Shown: piece after piece, positions 21,898 through 28,414 of the stretch
Layout of the letters: every line of letters begins with the position of its first letter
How positions within the stretch are numbered: position 1 is the first letter of the stretch
NCBI RefSeq assembly: GCF_029919115.1
Contig: NZ_CP123990.1
Coordinates: 1,550,001 to 1,614,000 of the forward strand
Direction: 5' to 3'
Length of the DNA stretch: 64,000 bases
From: Variovorax paradoxus
GTDB taxonomy: Bacteria > Pseudomonadota > Gammaproteobacteria > Burkholderiales > Burkholderiaceae_C
Notes under the pieces: model-generated
Database searches by the model: none
The model's input: the letters and a program-made list of their open reading frames with translations, nothing else
Told to the model about the DNA's origin: nothing
Made by a program: the position numbers and the translations under genes

Positions 21898-22194
21898 TCA
21901 GTCGTCTTCGCCAGGCGGCGCCCGTTCGATCGTCCATTGTTCTTCAGGACCCGAGCGAGTGGCCTGAAATCCGGGCGCAAGGTCGGCGAGTTGGGCTATT
22001 GCAGGGTCGAGTTCTAGGACATGGCCTAGACCAGCAAGCGCAACATCTTCCAGCTCCTCGCTCACCCCGTCTAGGAACTGCCATCCGTGATCATCTTCGT
22101 CATGTGAAACCAGTAGGATCGGCCTACTACGGTTCAAGACAGTTTTCGAGAAGACCGTTGCGCAGTTTCGAGGCTGATCGAATGGCCATTTCAT
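21898..22194 (-). CDS. Hypothetical protein, 98 aa
   Basis: An acidic soluble protein beginning MKWPFDQPRNC, with ILLVSHDEDDHGWQFLDG at about residues 27-44 and a C-terminal LDPAIAQLADLAPGFQATR. The SHDEDDHGWQFL pattern recurs, from memory, in small uncharacterised proteins of Burkholderiales and pseudomonads. It faintly recalls DUF2185-type proteins, some of which act as immunity proteins; I do not assign that function. It is a single gene flanked by repeat-bearing gaps in the lower-GC stretch. Confidence 0.65.
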   Translation of the reverse strand: MKWPFDQPRNCATVFSKTVLNRSRPILLVSHDEDDHGWQFLDGVSEELEDVALAGLGHVLELDPAIAQLADLAPGFQATRSGPEEQWTIERAPPGEDD

Positions 22195-22236
22195 GATGTC
22201 GCTTGGTATCTCCTGGTAGGTGTGGTCGCGCTAGAT

Positions 22237-22253
22237 GACTGCTGCTGGCCGGC
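22237..22253 (+). repeat. Degenerate copy of intergenic hairpin-motif repeat
   Basis: GACTGCTGCTGGCCGGC matches 15 of 17 bases of the copy at 23964-23980. It sits in the gap between the 98-aa unknown and the VOC gene. Confidence 0.45.
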
Positions 22254-22274
22254 AACCGTCGATGCTTCCTCGGC

Positions 22275-22646
22275 TCAGTCAGGGCGAGAAACATCCTCTC
22301 CAAACATCATGCGGTGACCGTCAATGGTCTCGATTCCAAACTCTCGCATGCCCCAGGGCTCTGTGCAAAGAGCCTTGACCATCTGCACACCCCGCGCAGC
22401 CAGATCCTTGTGCAAGCCAGTGACATCGTCGACCTCAATGTAGGCCATATATGAGTGCTCGCCCAGCTCCCGTGCGGCAGGTGTGTCCGGGCACTCTCCT
22501 GCCATGATGGTGCAGGCGTCGCGTCTGAACAGACGCCAGCCGGGCACTTCCTTCCATTCGATCGAGAACCCCAGGACGTCGCTGTAGAAATCGGCGGACC
22601 GGGCCAGGTCGCGCACTGCGATCACAAGTCGAGGTTGTTTGAGCAT
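22275..22646 (-). CDS. VOC (glyoxalase/bleomycin-resistance fold) protein
   Basis: 123 residues with one complete vicinal-oxygen-chelate domain made of two beta-alpha-beta-beta-beta units: RLVIAVRDLARSADFYSDVLGF at the front and MAYIEVDDVTGLHKDLAARGV from about residue 67. Potential metal ligands include the Glu of YIEVDD and the C-terminal Glu in MMFGED; the first His is not obvious, so metal binding is uncertain. Members include glyoxalase I, dioxygenases and antibiotic-binding proteins, and substrate cannot be read from the sequence. It is a stand-alone leftward gene between two hairpin repeats. Confidence 0.85.
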   Translation of the reverse strand: MLKQPRLVIAVRDLARSADFYSDVLGFSIEWKEVPGWRLFRRDACTIMAGECPDTPAARELGEHSYMAYIEVDDVTGLHKDLAARGVQMVKALCTEPWGMREFGIETIDGHRMMFGEDVSRPD

Positions 22647-22703
22647 GACGAATATGACGAAGGATCGAATGACTACCCGCAGGATTCTGCTTCAGAGATG
22701 AAG

Positions 22704-22761
22704 GTCGGCTTCTGGCCGACTGTAGCTAGTCGCGTTGCCGTCGCGAAACGGCCCGAAGCGG
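22704..22761 (+). repeat. Composite ~58-bp intergenic repeat, copy in RidA-VOC gap
   Basis: The repeat starts with a perfect 6-bp hairpin, GTCGGC TTCTG GCCGAC (22704-22720), continues TGTAGC, and about 27 bp later has CCCGAAGCGG (22752-22761). The same two blocks with the same spacing occur at 23964-24022. It lies downstream of the RidA gene and upstream of the VOC gene. Confidence 0.65.
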
Positions 22762-22906
22762 CTGTTCATACACGTCCGCATCGAGCCGCCGGAAATCCCA
22801 AACCTACAGCTTCAGAACGAACGCGAGACCGTCCCAGGGATACCAGACAAGGTAGCCTGTCGCGACAGCGGCCGCCGCAGCGGAGATTAAAGGCCGAAGT
22901 TCAATA

Positions 22907-23287
22907 CTAGGCCTCGGCGACAGCCGCGATCGAAATCTTCAGGCCCGGAATTCGTGCAGGCAGCTTCGCTCCCTGCCGCGCAGGCGGATTGGATGGAAAC
23001 CACCTGAGCCACTCCTCGTTCATGCCCACAAAGTCATCCTCGTCCGCGAGGACGACGGTGAAGCTCACCGCCTTGTCCATGGAGCTACCCGCTTCCTCAA
23101 GAATCGCTTGCACGTTGGTCAGGCACTGTCGGGTTTGTTCCTGGATTGTGCTGCCCACTATTGCACCTGTGACGACGTCCGCTGGCGAGGTGCCGGAGAC
23201 GAAAACGAGGCCAGCGGCTTTGACGGCCTGACTGTATGTCTGCGGTGGCTTGGCAGCCTTCGGTGTAAAAACAATATGACGAGCCAT
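22907..23287 (-). CDS. RidA/YjgF family protein
   Basis: 126 residues from ATG at 23287; GGAG precedes it, and an in-frame upstream start at 23335 lacks a ribosome site. The pattern YSQAVKAAGLVFVSGTSP, then IQEQTRQCLTNVQAILEEAGSS, then IPGLKISIAAVAEA at the end follows the Rid fold. The archetypal enamine deaminase has an Arg in the I-P-x-x-x-x-R-x-x-x E region; here a Lys/Arg-poor stretch (NPPARQGAKLPARIPGLKIS) replaces the usual motif, so true RidA deaminase activity is doubtful and a Rid1-7 subtype is likely. It is a single leftward gene flanked by repeat copies. Confidence 0.85.
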   Translation of the reverse strand: MARHIVFTPKAAKPPQTYSQAVKAAGLVFVSGTSPADVVTGAIVGSTIQEQTRQCLTNVQAILEEAGSSMDKAVSFTVVLADEDDFVGMNEEWLRWFPSNPPARQGAKLPARIPGLKISIAAVAEA

Positions 23288-23342
23288 TTGTTTCTCCAGC
23301 AAAAAAGGGGTGTCTTCCCAACCAGCCGTCGACAACGAGAGA

Positions 23343-23414
23343 CGGCTTCTGGCCGACTGTAGCCGGTCAGATCGTTAGCACAACTACCGTTCGGGACACT
23401 GCTCTCGGCCGAGA
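23343..23414 (+). repeat. Intergenic hairpin-motif repeat, two cores in one gap
   Basis: CGGCTTCTGGCCGACTGTAG (23343-23362) and the base after it are identical to 22706-22726. A second, diverged core ACTGCTCTCGGCCGAGA lies at 23398-23414. Both are in the gap between the exported unknown protein and RidA. Confidence 0.6.
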
Positions 23415-23439
23415 CAGCCGGCCGCACCCTGCAGCGTTA

Positions 23440-23895
23440 TTAATGCGTAGCACTATGAACGCGCAGCACTTCGTCTTTTTCCTTCAATGGCAGAAAGAAG
23501 ATTCCTGGTTTGAGGCTGGAAAATACCGCTCCCTTTAAGAGCAGAAGTCGAGTTGTTGCATCGTTCTGATGAGCGGCCCTGATCTCACCGAGGCTGTAGT
23601 GCATAAGCGGGTCAAGCGGTATGAGCAATTCCCCTGGTACTCGGTCTGCATTTGTAATCAGAGCCTCATCGACTGCCACGCGAAGACGAATGACATTCGC
23701 CGAACCAGGGCCAGTGCGCGCCTGGTCATCCGTGACCGGATTGCCCTTCCCGTCAACCATGTCAACGCTGACGACGTGGCCGACCAGTACATGGTCCGCC
23801 TCCGTAGCCATTGCGGTGAGGGACATCTGCAGCGGAAGGCTCGCCAGTGCAGCAAGGGGGATCGTTGCGATCAGCGACAAAAGAAGGCGTTTCAT
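23440..23895 (-). CDS. Exported hypothetical protein, 151 aa
   Basis: Begins at MKRLLLSLIATIPLAALAS (ATG at 23895), a Sec signal peptide with probable cleavage near residue 19; an upstream in-frame start at 23910 would put charged residues ahead of it. The mature part is beta-rich (VLVGHVVSVDMVDGKGNPV, LRVAVDEALI, RLLLLKGAVFSSLKPG). No family recognised. A periplasmic or outer-surface location is likely. It is flanked on both sides by the intergenic hairpin repeats in the lower-GC stretch. Confidence 0.65.
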   Translation of the reverse strand: MKRLLLSLIATIPLAALASLPLQMSLTAMATEADHVLVGHVVSVDMVDGKGNPVTDDQARTGPGSANVIRLRVAVDEALITNADRVPGELLIPLDPLMHYSLGEIRAAHQNDATTRLLLLKGAVFSSLKPGIFFLPLKEKDEVLRVHSATH

Positions 23896-23963
23896 CAAGC
23901 GTTCAAGCACTTCACAATCTCCATAACATCTGATCGCCGTAGCGCCGCACTACCGAGGGCGAG

Positions 23964-24022
23964 GACTGCTGTTGGCCGACTGTAGCCTCCCGCGCCGCCG
24001 GCAAAAAGTGGTCCCAAAGCGG
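23964..24022 (+). repeat. Composite ~58-bp intergenic repeat, second full copy
   Basis: GACTGCTGTTGGCCGACTG (23964-23982) continues into TAGCC, and CCCAAAGCGG (24013-24022) follows after a spacer of about 26 bp. This is the same two-block layout as 22704-22761. It lies in the gap between the unknown genes at 23895 and 24116. Confidence 0.65.
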
Positions 24023-24115
24023 TCCTCGTTATTGCCAAATAGCGGGCGCTCAGAAGCGACGTGTTGCGTTGAAGGCTGAGCCAAGCAATTGGGTGACATG
24101 CTCTTCAAGGCAGGG

Positions 24116-24508
24116 TTAGACGTTACCGTCGTACTTCTCCTTCAACTCGAAGTACACCTTCTTGCAATGCTCGTAATACTCGCGCTCGTCATCCGCTCTT
24201 TGCTGAGCTGGTTCTCCACTTTGAACAGGATCTGCCGCAGCGGCTTCGATGACCTCCAAAGACACGTTGTCTCCCGGCTTTAGGTCGTAGTCCTCAAACC
24301 AGACTAGATGATCGTCCTGGATGCCGGGGCCCCGCGAAGTAAGCCCACCAAGACGGAGATGAATGTCAAAGTCTTCGACGGCTCTGTGGGGGCGGCTTGC
24401 CGACCCAAGCTTACCAACAGCGGTAATGGTTGTCGTCAGAACGCCCAAATCATCTGCCCCTCCAACTACTGGCTGCTGATCGTTGAGTTGGACTCGAAAT
24501 GCAAGCAT
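24116..24508 (-). CDS. Hypothetical protein, 130 aa
   Basis: MLAFRVQLNDQQPVVGGADDLGVLTTTITAVG at the N-terminus looks like the start of a beta-sandwich or sheet. The middle has HLRLGGLTSRG and LKPGDNVSLEVIEA, then a charged C-terminal helix (EREYYEHCKKVYFELKEKY). I recall similar sequences only as uncharacterised small proteins, so no function is given. It is the upstream-most gene of the leftward cassette-like run. Its stop codon lies inside GTCTAAC, which resembles an integron core site but has no partner (see rejected items). Confidence 0.6.
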   Translation of the reverse strand: MLAFRVQLNDQQPVVGGADDLGVLTTTITAVGKLGSASRPHRAVEDFDIHLRLGGLTSRGPGIQDDHLVWFEDYDLKPGDNVSLEVIEAAAADPVQSGEPAQQRADDEREYYEHCKKVYFELKEKYDGNV

Positions 24509-24968
24509 GCTGTGCCTTGTTGACGGGACGTAGAAAGTCGCCTCTAGCGCATTCTGCCGCAGCGCGAAGGCCGGCCTGCCCAGAACAGGCGACTCAGACG
24601 CACTTCACTGTGTCGTTCTCTGGTACTCAACGAAGAGCCCGTGCCGGACCTATCGCGTCGTGTCTGGTGCCTCACCCTGGCATCGCGGAACCTGATGGCT
24701 CCCGACTCGTAGGGAAGCTCGGCGATGTTGAGCTCAGCGTCCGATGGTCATGCTTTTTGGATTGACGGGCGAATTGGCAGGCAGTCAGGAACGTCCGGTG
24801 TTGGCCGTATTCTGCCCTTAGGTTTTCCGCGCCGACGCGCCACTTGGCGTCATGCTCAAAGTCGCGCGCAGGCACCTCTCCTCTAGACAGGCAGCCGTCT
24901 TGCCGCAGCCGAGGAGCTCGCCATTGCGGATGCTTGAACGCCTAGACGACGTCTTTTAGCGACTGAGC
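24509..24968. other. Intergenic stretch without convincing gene
   Basis: Short open frames on both strands here have no ribosome sites and no recognisable motifs. The base composition resembles the lower-GC stretch next to it, so decayed coding sequence is possible. I saw no full copy of the intergenic repeat. Confidence 0.5.
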
Positions 24969-25316
24969 TCAACTTGGCTCATGGTTCGCTCTCGCAGCAG
25001 CTTGCAACAGTTCCAACGATAGGGCCCCCGGCAAGCTGTGCACTTCGCAGTACCAGACTTGGTAGCACCATCGCCCCTCGATCTGCTCAGTTCCGGCAAA
25101 GCTGATGGTGTCGAACGCGCACGCGACCACCTCGGGGCGCCAGAGGATGCCCAGCGGTGGTGGCACATTGTCCGGGCGCGCCTCCCACAGGCCGAGTTGC
25201 ATCCTTCCTTCTATGTCTCGCAGTGCCAGCATTCCGCACAGCCACGGCTGGTCGACGAACTCCCGCTTGCTCAGCCGGGTGCCGCCGCGGTATCGGGGTT
25301 TCATCTTCACGCGCAC
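24969..25316 (-). CDS. Hypothetical protein, 115 aa, behind a LexA box
   Basis: Begins GTG at 25316 (or ATG at 25304, MKPRYRGGTRLSKREF). It is a small soluble protein rich in Trp and Cys: PWLCGMLALRDIEGRMQLGLWE, then GRWCYQVWYCEV. No family recognised. The Cys/Trp pattern (three Cys at about residues 27, 83 and 89) could hold a metal, but that is speculation. A near-perfect LexA site lies 28 bp before the start, so the gene is probably induced by DNA damage. It is not next to imuA/imuB/dnaE2 or other SOS genes in this window. Confidence 0.65.
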   Translation of the reverse strand: MRVKMKPRYRGGTRLSKREFVDQPWLCGMLALRDIEGRMQLGLWEARPDNVPPPLGILWRPEVVACAFDTISFAGTEQIEGRWCYQVWYCEVHSLPGALSLELLQAAARANHEPS

Positions 25317-25343
25317 GACGAACTCAATTGCCTTAGAACTTTA

Positions 25344-25363
25344 TACTGTACAAATATACAGTA
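25344..25363 (-). promoter_or_regulatory. LexA (SOS) box
   Basis: TACTGTACAAATATACAGTA contains CTGT-N8-ACAG with AT-rich flanks and matches the gammaproteobacterial/betaproteobacterial SOS consensus (TACTGTATATATATACAGTA) at 18 of 20 positions. It overlaps a TATAAA element (25345-25340 on the minus strand) and lies 28 bp before the 115-aa gene. Confidence 0.85.
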
Positions 25364-25406
25364 TTTAGCGATGACGAGGCAATGAAAACGTGCCAGCAAC
25401 GTCGCT

Positions 25407-25775
25407 TCAGGCGAGGGCCAGGCGCAACGATTCAATCGTCGTATCGGCGGTGCAGATGCGGCGTTGCAGTTCGGCGTTAAGCAATCTCAAAAGCGCGCCG
25501 AGTTCGCTGCGGTTCACATAGACCTCTGCCGGGTCGTTCAAGCGCTTTGGCTCGATGAGCCCTTCGAGGCACGCGTATGCGCGGTGCACGTCGTGAATAC
25601 TGTTGATGTCGTCGCACGCCTGAAGCGCGAGCGACTCGGCGCTGTCTTGCAGCGGGCACGAGCTTGATTCAGCTGCAGCGTCAGGATTTGGTATCGCGTC
25701 CGGCGCAGCTGTGAGGTTTTCGGGAGGAGCGGGGAGCGTGGGGGCGTGCTCAGGCTCGCGAGCGGGTGTAGCCAT
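25407..25775 (-). CDS. Hypothetical protein, 122 aa, downstream of P4-like leader
   Basis: ATG at 25775 has GGAGG six bases upstream; the frame is open back to 25826 but only across the structured leader. Residues 1-50 are Pro/Ala-rich and probably disordered. Residues 60-122 are helical: LALQACDDINSIHDVHRAYACLEGLI, then VNRSELGALLRLLNAELQRRI. The arrangement resembles small helical proteins (DUF3077-like) that sit behind P4-type leaders in pseudomonads and Burkholderiales; this comparison is from memory and unverified. Expression is probably controlled by the seqA/seqB/seqC structure, because the seqC arm abuts its ribosome site. Confidence 0.7.
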   Translation of the reverse strand: MATPAREPEHAPTLPAPPENLTAAPDAIPNPDAAAESSSCPLQDSAESLALQACDDINSIHDVHRAYACLEGLIEPKRLNDPAEVYVNRSELGALLRLLNAELQRRICTADTTIESLRLALA

Positions 25776-25785
25776 TGATGGCCTC

Positions 25786-25996
25786 CAAGAGGTGCGGTTT
25801 GCTGAAACCGCCGCTCTCGCTGTCAAACGATTGGCGGCGACTCGGACGGGTTGACAGACCGGGCACCTCTTGCGAGAACCGGCAGGGCTCGCGCCCTCCC
25901 ATCCGAGCCGCCAAAAACTGGAGGCACGAACGAGAAAGCCGCAGATCCTGCGGAGGGACTGCGGCTTTCGTCGCAGAGGTGCTTCAGGCTGTCAAA
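25786..25996 (-). ncRNA. Structured leader with P4 CI-RNA-like seqA/seqB/seqC elements
   Basis: Reading the minus strand: TTTGACAG-6 nt-GCACCTCT (25996-25975, seqA-like); then about 100 nt with an 11-bp hairpin (25969-25934) and a 5-bp hairpin (25897-25884); then CAAGAGGTGC-CCGGT-CTGTCAA (25872-25851, seqB-like); then TTTGACAG-24 nt-GCACCTCTTG (25827-25786, seqC-like) touching the GGAGG ribosome site of the next gene. The middle element can pair perfectly with either flank, so the two pairings exclude each other. This is the layout of satellite phage P4 immunity, where CI RNA pairs with seqA and seqC to end transcription early. Homology to P4 is an inference from architecture. Confidence 0.6.
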
Positions 25997-26030
25997 CCTA
26001 ATCACGCCTTTTTCCTGACGTGACCGGCGC

Positions 26031-26036
26031 AGTATA
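26031..26036 (-). promoter_or_regulatory. Candidate -10 element for the structured leader
   Basis: TATACT on the minus strand (26036-26031) is a good sigma-70 -10 hexamer placed about 35 bp before the seqA-like element. No good -35 lies at 16-18 bp, so the call rests on the -10 and the position only. Confidence 0.3.
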
Positions 26037-26150
26037 GCGAGCAGGCTTTCCTCAAATTCCCAATGAGCCGACCGCCTGCCCGGCATCTGTCCGACATCTC
26101 CGCTGCTCGAAATCGCAGACCGTGCCATGAAGAAACTCCCAGGAGAATTC

Positions 26151-26540
26151 ATGGCTCAACTCAACCAACCTGTCGACAAGAGCGGATCTCATGACCGCGG
26201 TCATCCCGCACCATCGCCCGCAGACCTTAAAAAGGCTGCCGACGAATTCACTGAAGGGCCAAACGTCGAGGCAAGCCCTTGGGAGCTTCAGGCCGCGCGC
26301 GGAGAAACGCCGCTGCAAGGGCCTCGGGCAGAGAGCGCCCTCGACTGGGACGAGTTTCTGGCGCGCTACGGCGAGTGGAAAGAAGCGACGGTTCGTTTCG
26401 AGGCCGCCGTTCGCGAGATGAAGGCGGGCTCGGAGCAAGGCCGCTTGCAGGCGCAGCAGCTTGCGCGCGAACTTGCCCGTCTGCACCATGCGTTCATGGA
26501 GTCCTCGCAGCCTTACTTCCAGGCGTCGAAGGTCGATTGA
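26151..26540 (+). CDS. Hypothetical protein, 129 aa
   Basis: ATG at 26151 follows CAGGAGAATTC; an upstream in-frame start at 26127 lacks a site. The N-terminal 50 residues are hydrophilic and Pro-rich. The rest is one long charged helix (DWDEFLARYGEWKEATVRFEAAV, read in parts, then EQGRLQAQQLARELARLHHAF), suggesting a coiled coil. No family recognised. It converges with the PRC-barrel gene across a hairpin. Confidence 0.65.
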   Translation: MAQLNQPVDKSGSHDRGHPAPSPADLKKAADEFTEGPNVEASPWELQAARGETPLQGPRAESALDWDEFLARYGEWKEATVRFEAAVREMKAGSEQGRLQAQQLARELARLHHAFMESSQPYFQASKVD

Positions 26541-26548
26541 GGAGCAGG

Positions 26549-26580
26549 CTCCCCGCCGCCCCACATGGCTCAGCGGGGAG
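26549..26580. terminator. Hairpin between convergent genes
   Basis: CTCCCCGC (26549-26556) and GCGGGGAG (26573-26580) form a perfect 8-bp stem with a 16-nt loop between the convergent unknown gene and the PRC-barrel gene. There is no clear U tract on either strand, so termination is plausible but unproven. Confidence 0.35.
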
Positions 26581-26605
26581 GCGCTGAACGTTCCCTCTGG
26601 CTCTC

Positions 26606-26944
26606 TTACAGCCCGTAATACTTGTCGACCGTGCCGCTGTACGTGTCGTCGTAGTCGGGCACGCGGTCGCTCGCATACTTGGGCGCGCCCTCGAGCTGCG
26701 CCTTGTCCAGCGGCACCACATAGCCGTCTTGCGAAAGGTCGTACTTCAGCATGGGCCAAGGAATCGGATAACGGTCGGTGCCCATGCCCAGGAATCCGCC
26801 GAACTCCATCACGGCGTAGCGGACCTGGCCCGATACCTTGTCGATCATGAGGTCGTCGATGGTGCCGAGTTTGTCGCCCGCCGCGTTGTACACGGTGGTC
26901 CCCTCGACACGCTCTGAAGAAATAACCGGATTGGAACTTGTCAT
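26606..26944 (-). CDS. PRC-barrel domain protein
   Basis: 112 residues from ATG at 26944, the start of the compact domain; the frame is open far upstream but that is a shadow. EGTTVYNAAGDKLGTIDDLMI and SGQVRYAVMEFGGFLGMG are the hallmark strands of the PRC-barrel (photosynthetic reaction centre H-subunit / RimM fold). The C-terminal tail ends in an acidic/Tyr-rich segment (DYDDTYSGTVDKYYGL) common in stress-induced members. The function of these soluble proteins is unknown, and they are often induced by general stress. GGAGAC lies upstream of the start. Confidence 0.88.
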   Translation of the reverse strand: MTSSNPVISSERVEGTTVYNAAGDKLGTIDDLMIDKVSGQVRYAVMEFGGFLGMGTDRYPIPWPMLKYDLSQDGYVVPLDKAQLEGAPKYASDRVPDYDDTYSGTVDKYYGL

Positions 26945-27030
26945 GGAAGGTTGTCTCCGGCCGGCATTTCTGGGGATGTCGGCGTTGAATGTTGCAAAGC
27001 CCAGAGCTGCAACTCTCCGCTCTGCAAAAT

Positions 27031-27477
27031 TCATCCACATCGGTCGAGAGACCGTCGTGTTGTAGGCGCCTTTCGGCCGCCTGCGCGTGTTGCAGCCCGC
27101 AAGATGCGCTGGAAGGTCGGGCATTCCATGTGGCTGGGCGCGGGGCAGGCGGCGGCATGGCGCAGGCCGTCGCGCATGGCAGTGAGCTTGCGAATGGTCT
27201 TGTCGAGCTCGTCGGCCTTTGCCGCAAGCATTCGCCTGTCGATGCGCGGCACTCCCTCGGGCGCGAACATATGGCCGATCTCTTCGAGCGAGAAGCCCGC
27301 GGAGCGCCCCACCGAGATCAGCGCGAGCTTCTCCAGCACGCCCGAATCGAACAAACGGCGCAGGCCGCGCCGGCCGGTGGAGGCGATGAGCCCTTTCTCT
27401 TCGTAGAAGCGCAGCGTCGAAGCGGGAACGCCGGATTGCTGCGCCACTTCGGCAATGTCCATGTGAGTTGCTGCCAT
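27031..27477 (-). CDS. MerR family transcriptional regulator (SoxR-like, without Fe-S cluster ligands)
   Basis: 148 residues. The helix-turn-helix and wing, MDIAEVAQQSGVPASTLRFYEEKGLI, are classical MerR. The dimerisation helix covers about residues 80-108 and resembles SoxR (DELDKTIRKLTAMRDGL). SoxR would then have four closely spaced Cys holding [2Fe-2S]; here only two Cys remain (ACPAPSHMECP, about 113 and 121), so a different effector or a thiol switch is likely. The start is 13 bp from a palindromic operator shared with the divergent methyltransferase gene. Confidence 0.9.
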   Translation of the reverse strand: MAATHMDIAEVAQQSGVPASTLRFYEEKGLIASTGRRGLRRLFDSGVLEKLALISVGRSAGFSLEEIGHMFAPEGVPRIDRRMLAAKADELDKTIRKLTAMRDGLRHAAACPAPSHMECPTFQRILRAATRAGGRKAPTTRRSLDRCG

Positions 27478-27483
27478 TACCTC

Positions 27484-27514
27484 TTGACCTCAAGTCGACT
27501 TGAAGTTGCAAAGT
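27484..27514 (+). promoter_or_regulatory. MerR/SoxR-type promoter-operator with 19-bp spacer
   Basis: TTGACC (27484-27489) and CAAAGT (27509-27514) are separated by 19 bp. The perfect palindrome TCAAGTCGACTTGA (27490-27503) sits inside the spacer. An over-long spacer with a central dyad is the signature of MerR-activated promoters, and the dyad is close to the SoxR site CCTCAAGTTAACTTGAGG. It drives the methyltransferase gene rightward. Confidence 0.7.
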
Positions 27515-27552
27515 CTAGCTTCCGCCCATTCGGGCATGCAAGGAAAACGATC

Positions 27553-28410
27553 ATGAACATCAAGCAGCACACGGAAGGCAACGAGCAGGCCGCACTTTGG
27601 AACGGCCGCGCGGGGCGCGCCTGGGTCGATGCGCAGGAGTCGCTCGACCGGTTGTTCACTCCGTTCGAGAACCTGCTCGTGAATGAGGTGCGCGCCGCGC
27701 ACGGACGCCGGGTGCTCGACGTGGGCTGTGGCACGGGTGCAACCACGCTGGCCATTGCACGAGCGCTCGGCACGGAAGGCCGCTGCACCGGCGCCGACAT
27801 TTCAGAGCCGATGATTGCCGTCGCGCGGGCACGCGCCGGGCGCGAAGGCGCACCGGCAAGGTTTGTGTGCGGCGATGCGCAAAAGCAGCCCTTCGAGCCG
27901 GCGAGCTTCGACATGATCGTCTCGCGCTTCGGCGTGATGTTCTTCGACAGCCCGGTGCAGGCTTTTTCGAACCTGCTGAATGCGGCCAAGGGCGGCGCGA
28001 AACTTCGGGCGATTGCATGGCGCAGCGCCGCGGAGAACCCGTTCATGACCACGGCCGAGCGCGCCGCGTCACCTCTGCTGCCGAACCTGCCGGCCCGCAA
28101 GCCGGGCGCGCCGGGACAGTTCGCCTTTGCGGACCGGGGCCGGGTCGCGTCCATCCTGGAAGAGAGCGGCTGGGCCGGCATCGATATTCGCGCGATCGAC
28201 GTGGAATGCACGTTTTCTGAAAGCGATCTGCGTACTTATCTCACCCGTCTCGGCCCCGTCGGCCTGGCTCTTCAGGATGAAACAGACGAGCGCAGGCGCG
28301 CACAAGTTGTCGAAACCGTTCGTGCCGCGTTCCAGCCCTTTGTGCATGGCGCCGAGGTTCGCTTCACCGCCGCCTGCTGGATGATCGGCGCGCACGCGGC
28401 TGCTGCGTAG
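27553..28410 (+). CDS. SAM-dependent class I methyltransferase
   Basis: 285 residues from ATG at 27553, preceded by AGGAAA. The SAM site is clear: VLDVGCGTGATTLAIARAL (motif I, about residues 52-70), then GADIS (motif II) and FDMIVSRFGVMFF (motif IV/V, about 118-130). It belongs to the UbiE/type-11 group acting on small molecules; the substrate is not known. It is divergent from the MerR regulator and under the dyad operator, so it is probably the regulator's target. It ends 4 bp from the stop of the convergent oxidase gene. Confidence 0.88.
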   Translation: MNIKQHTEGNEQAALWNGRAGRAWVDAQESLDRLFTPFENLLVNEVRAAHGRRVLDVGCGTGATTLAIARALGTEGRCTGADISEPMIAVARARAGREGAPARFVCGDAQKQPFEPASFDMIVSRFGVMFFDSPVQAFSNLLNAAKGGAKLRAIAWRSAAENPFMTTAERAASPLLPNLPARKPGAPGQFAFADRGRVASILEESGWAGIDIRAIDVECTFSESDLRTYLTRLGPVGLALQDETDERRRAQVVETVRAAFQPFVHGAEVRFTAACWMIGAHAAAA

Positions 28411-28414
28411 CGCT

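Noticed and set aside
24115-24121. GTTAGAC at the stop codon of the 130-aa gene, resembling an integron attC core site
   Set aside because: I looked for a matching RYYYAAC/GTTRRRY partner 57-141 bp away and for similar cores at the other gaps; none fits, and there is no integron integrase in the window.
24499-24875. Short open frames on both strands (88 and 67 codons)
   Set aside because: No ribosome sites, no recognisable motifs, and mutually overlapping; treated as non-coding or decayed sequence.
25934-25969. 11-bp perfect hairpin as a stand-alone Rho-independent terminator
   Set aside because: No U tract follows on either strand; it is better explained as an internal stem of the P4-like leader.
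25823-26152. 109-codon leftward open frame covering the structured leader
   Set aside because: It has no ribosome site, it spans the seqA/seqB hairpins, and its sequence looks like an accidental frame. Proteins of the P4 Ash/Icd-like kind can overlap such leaders, so it is not fully excluded.
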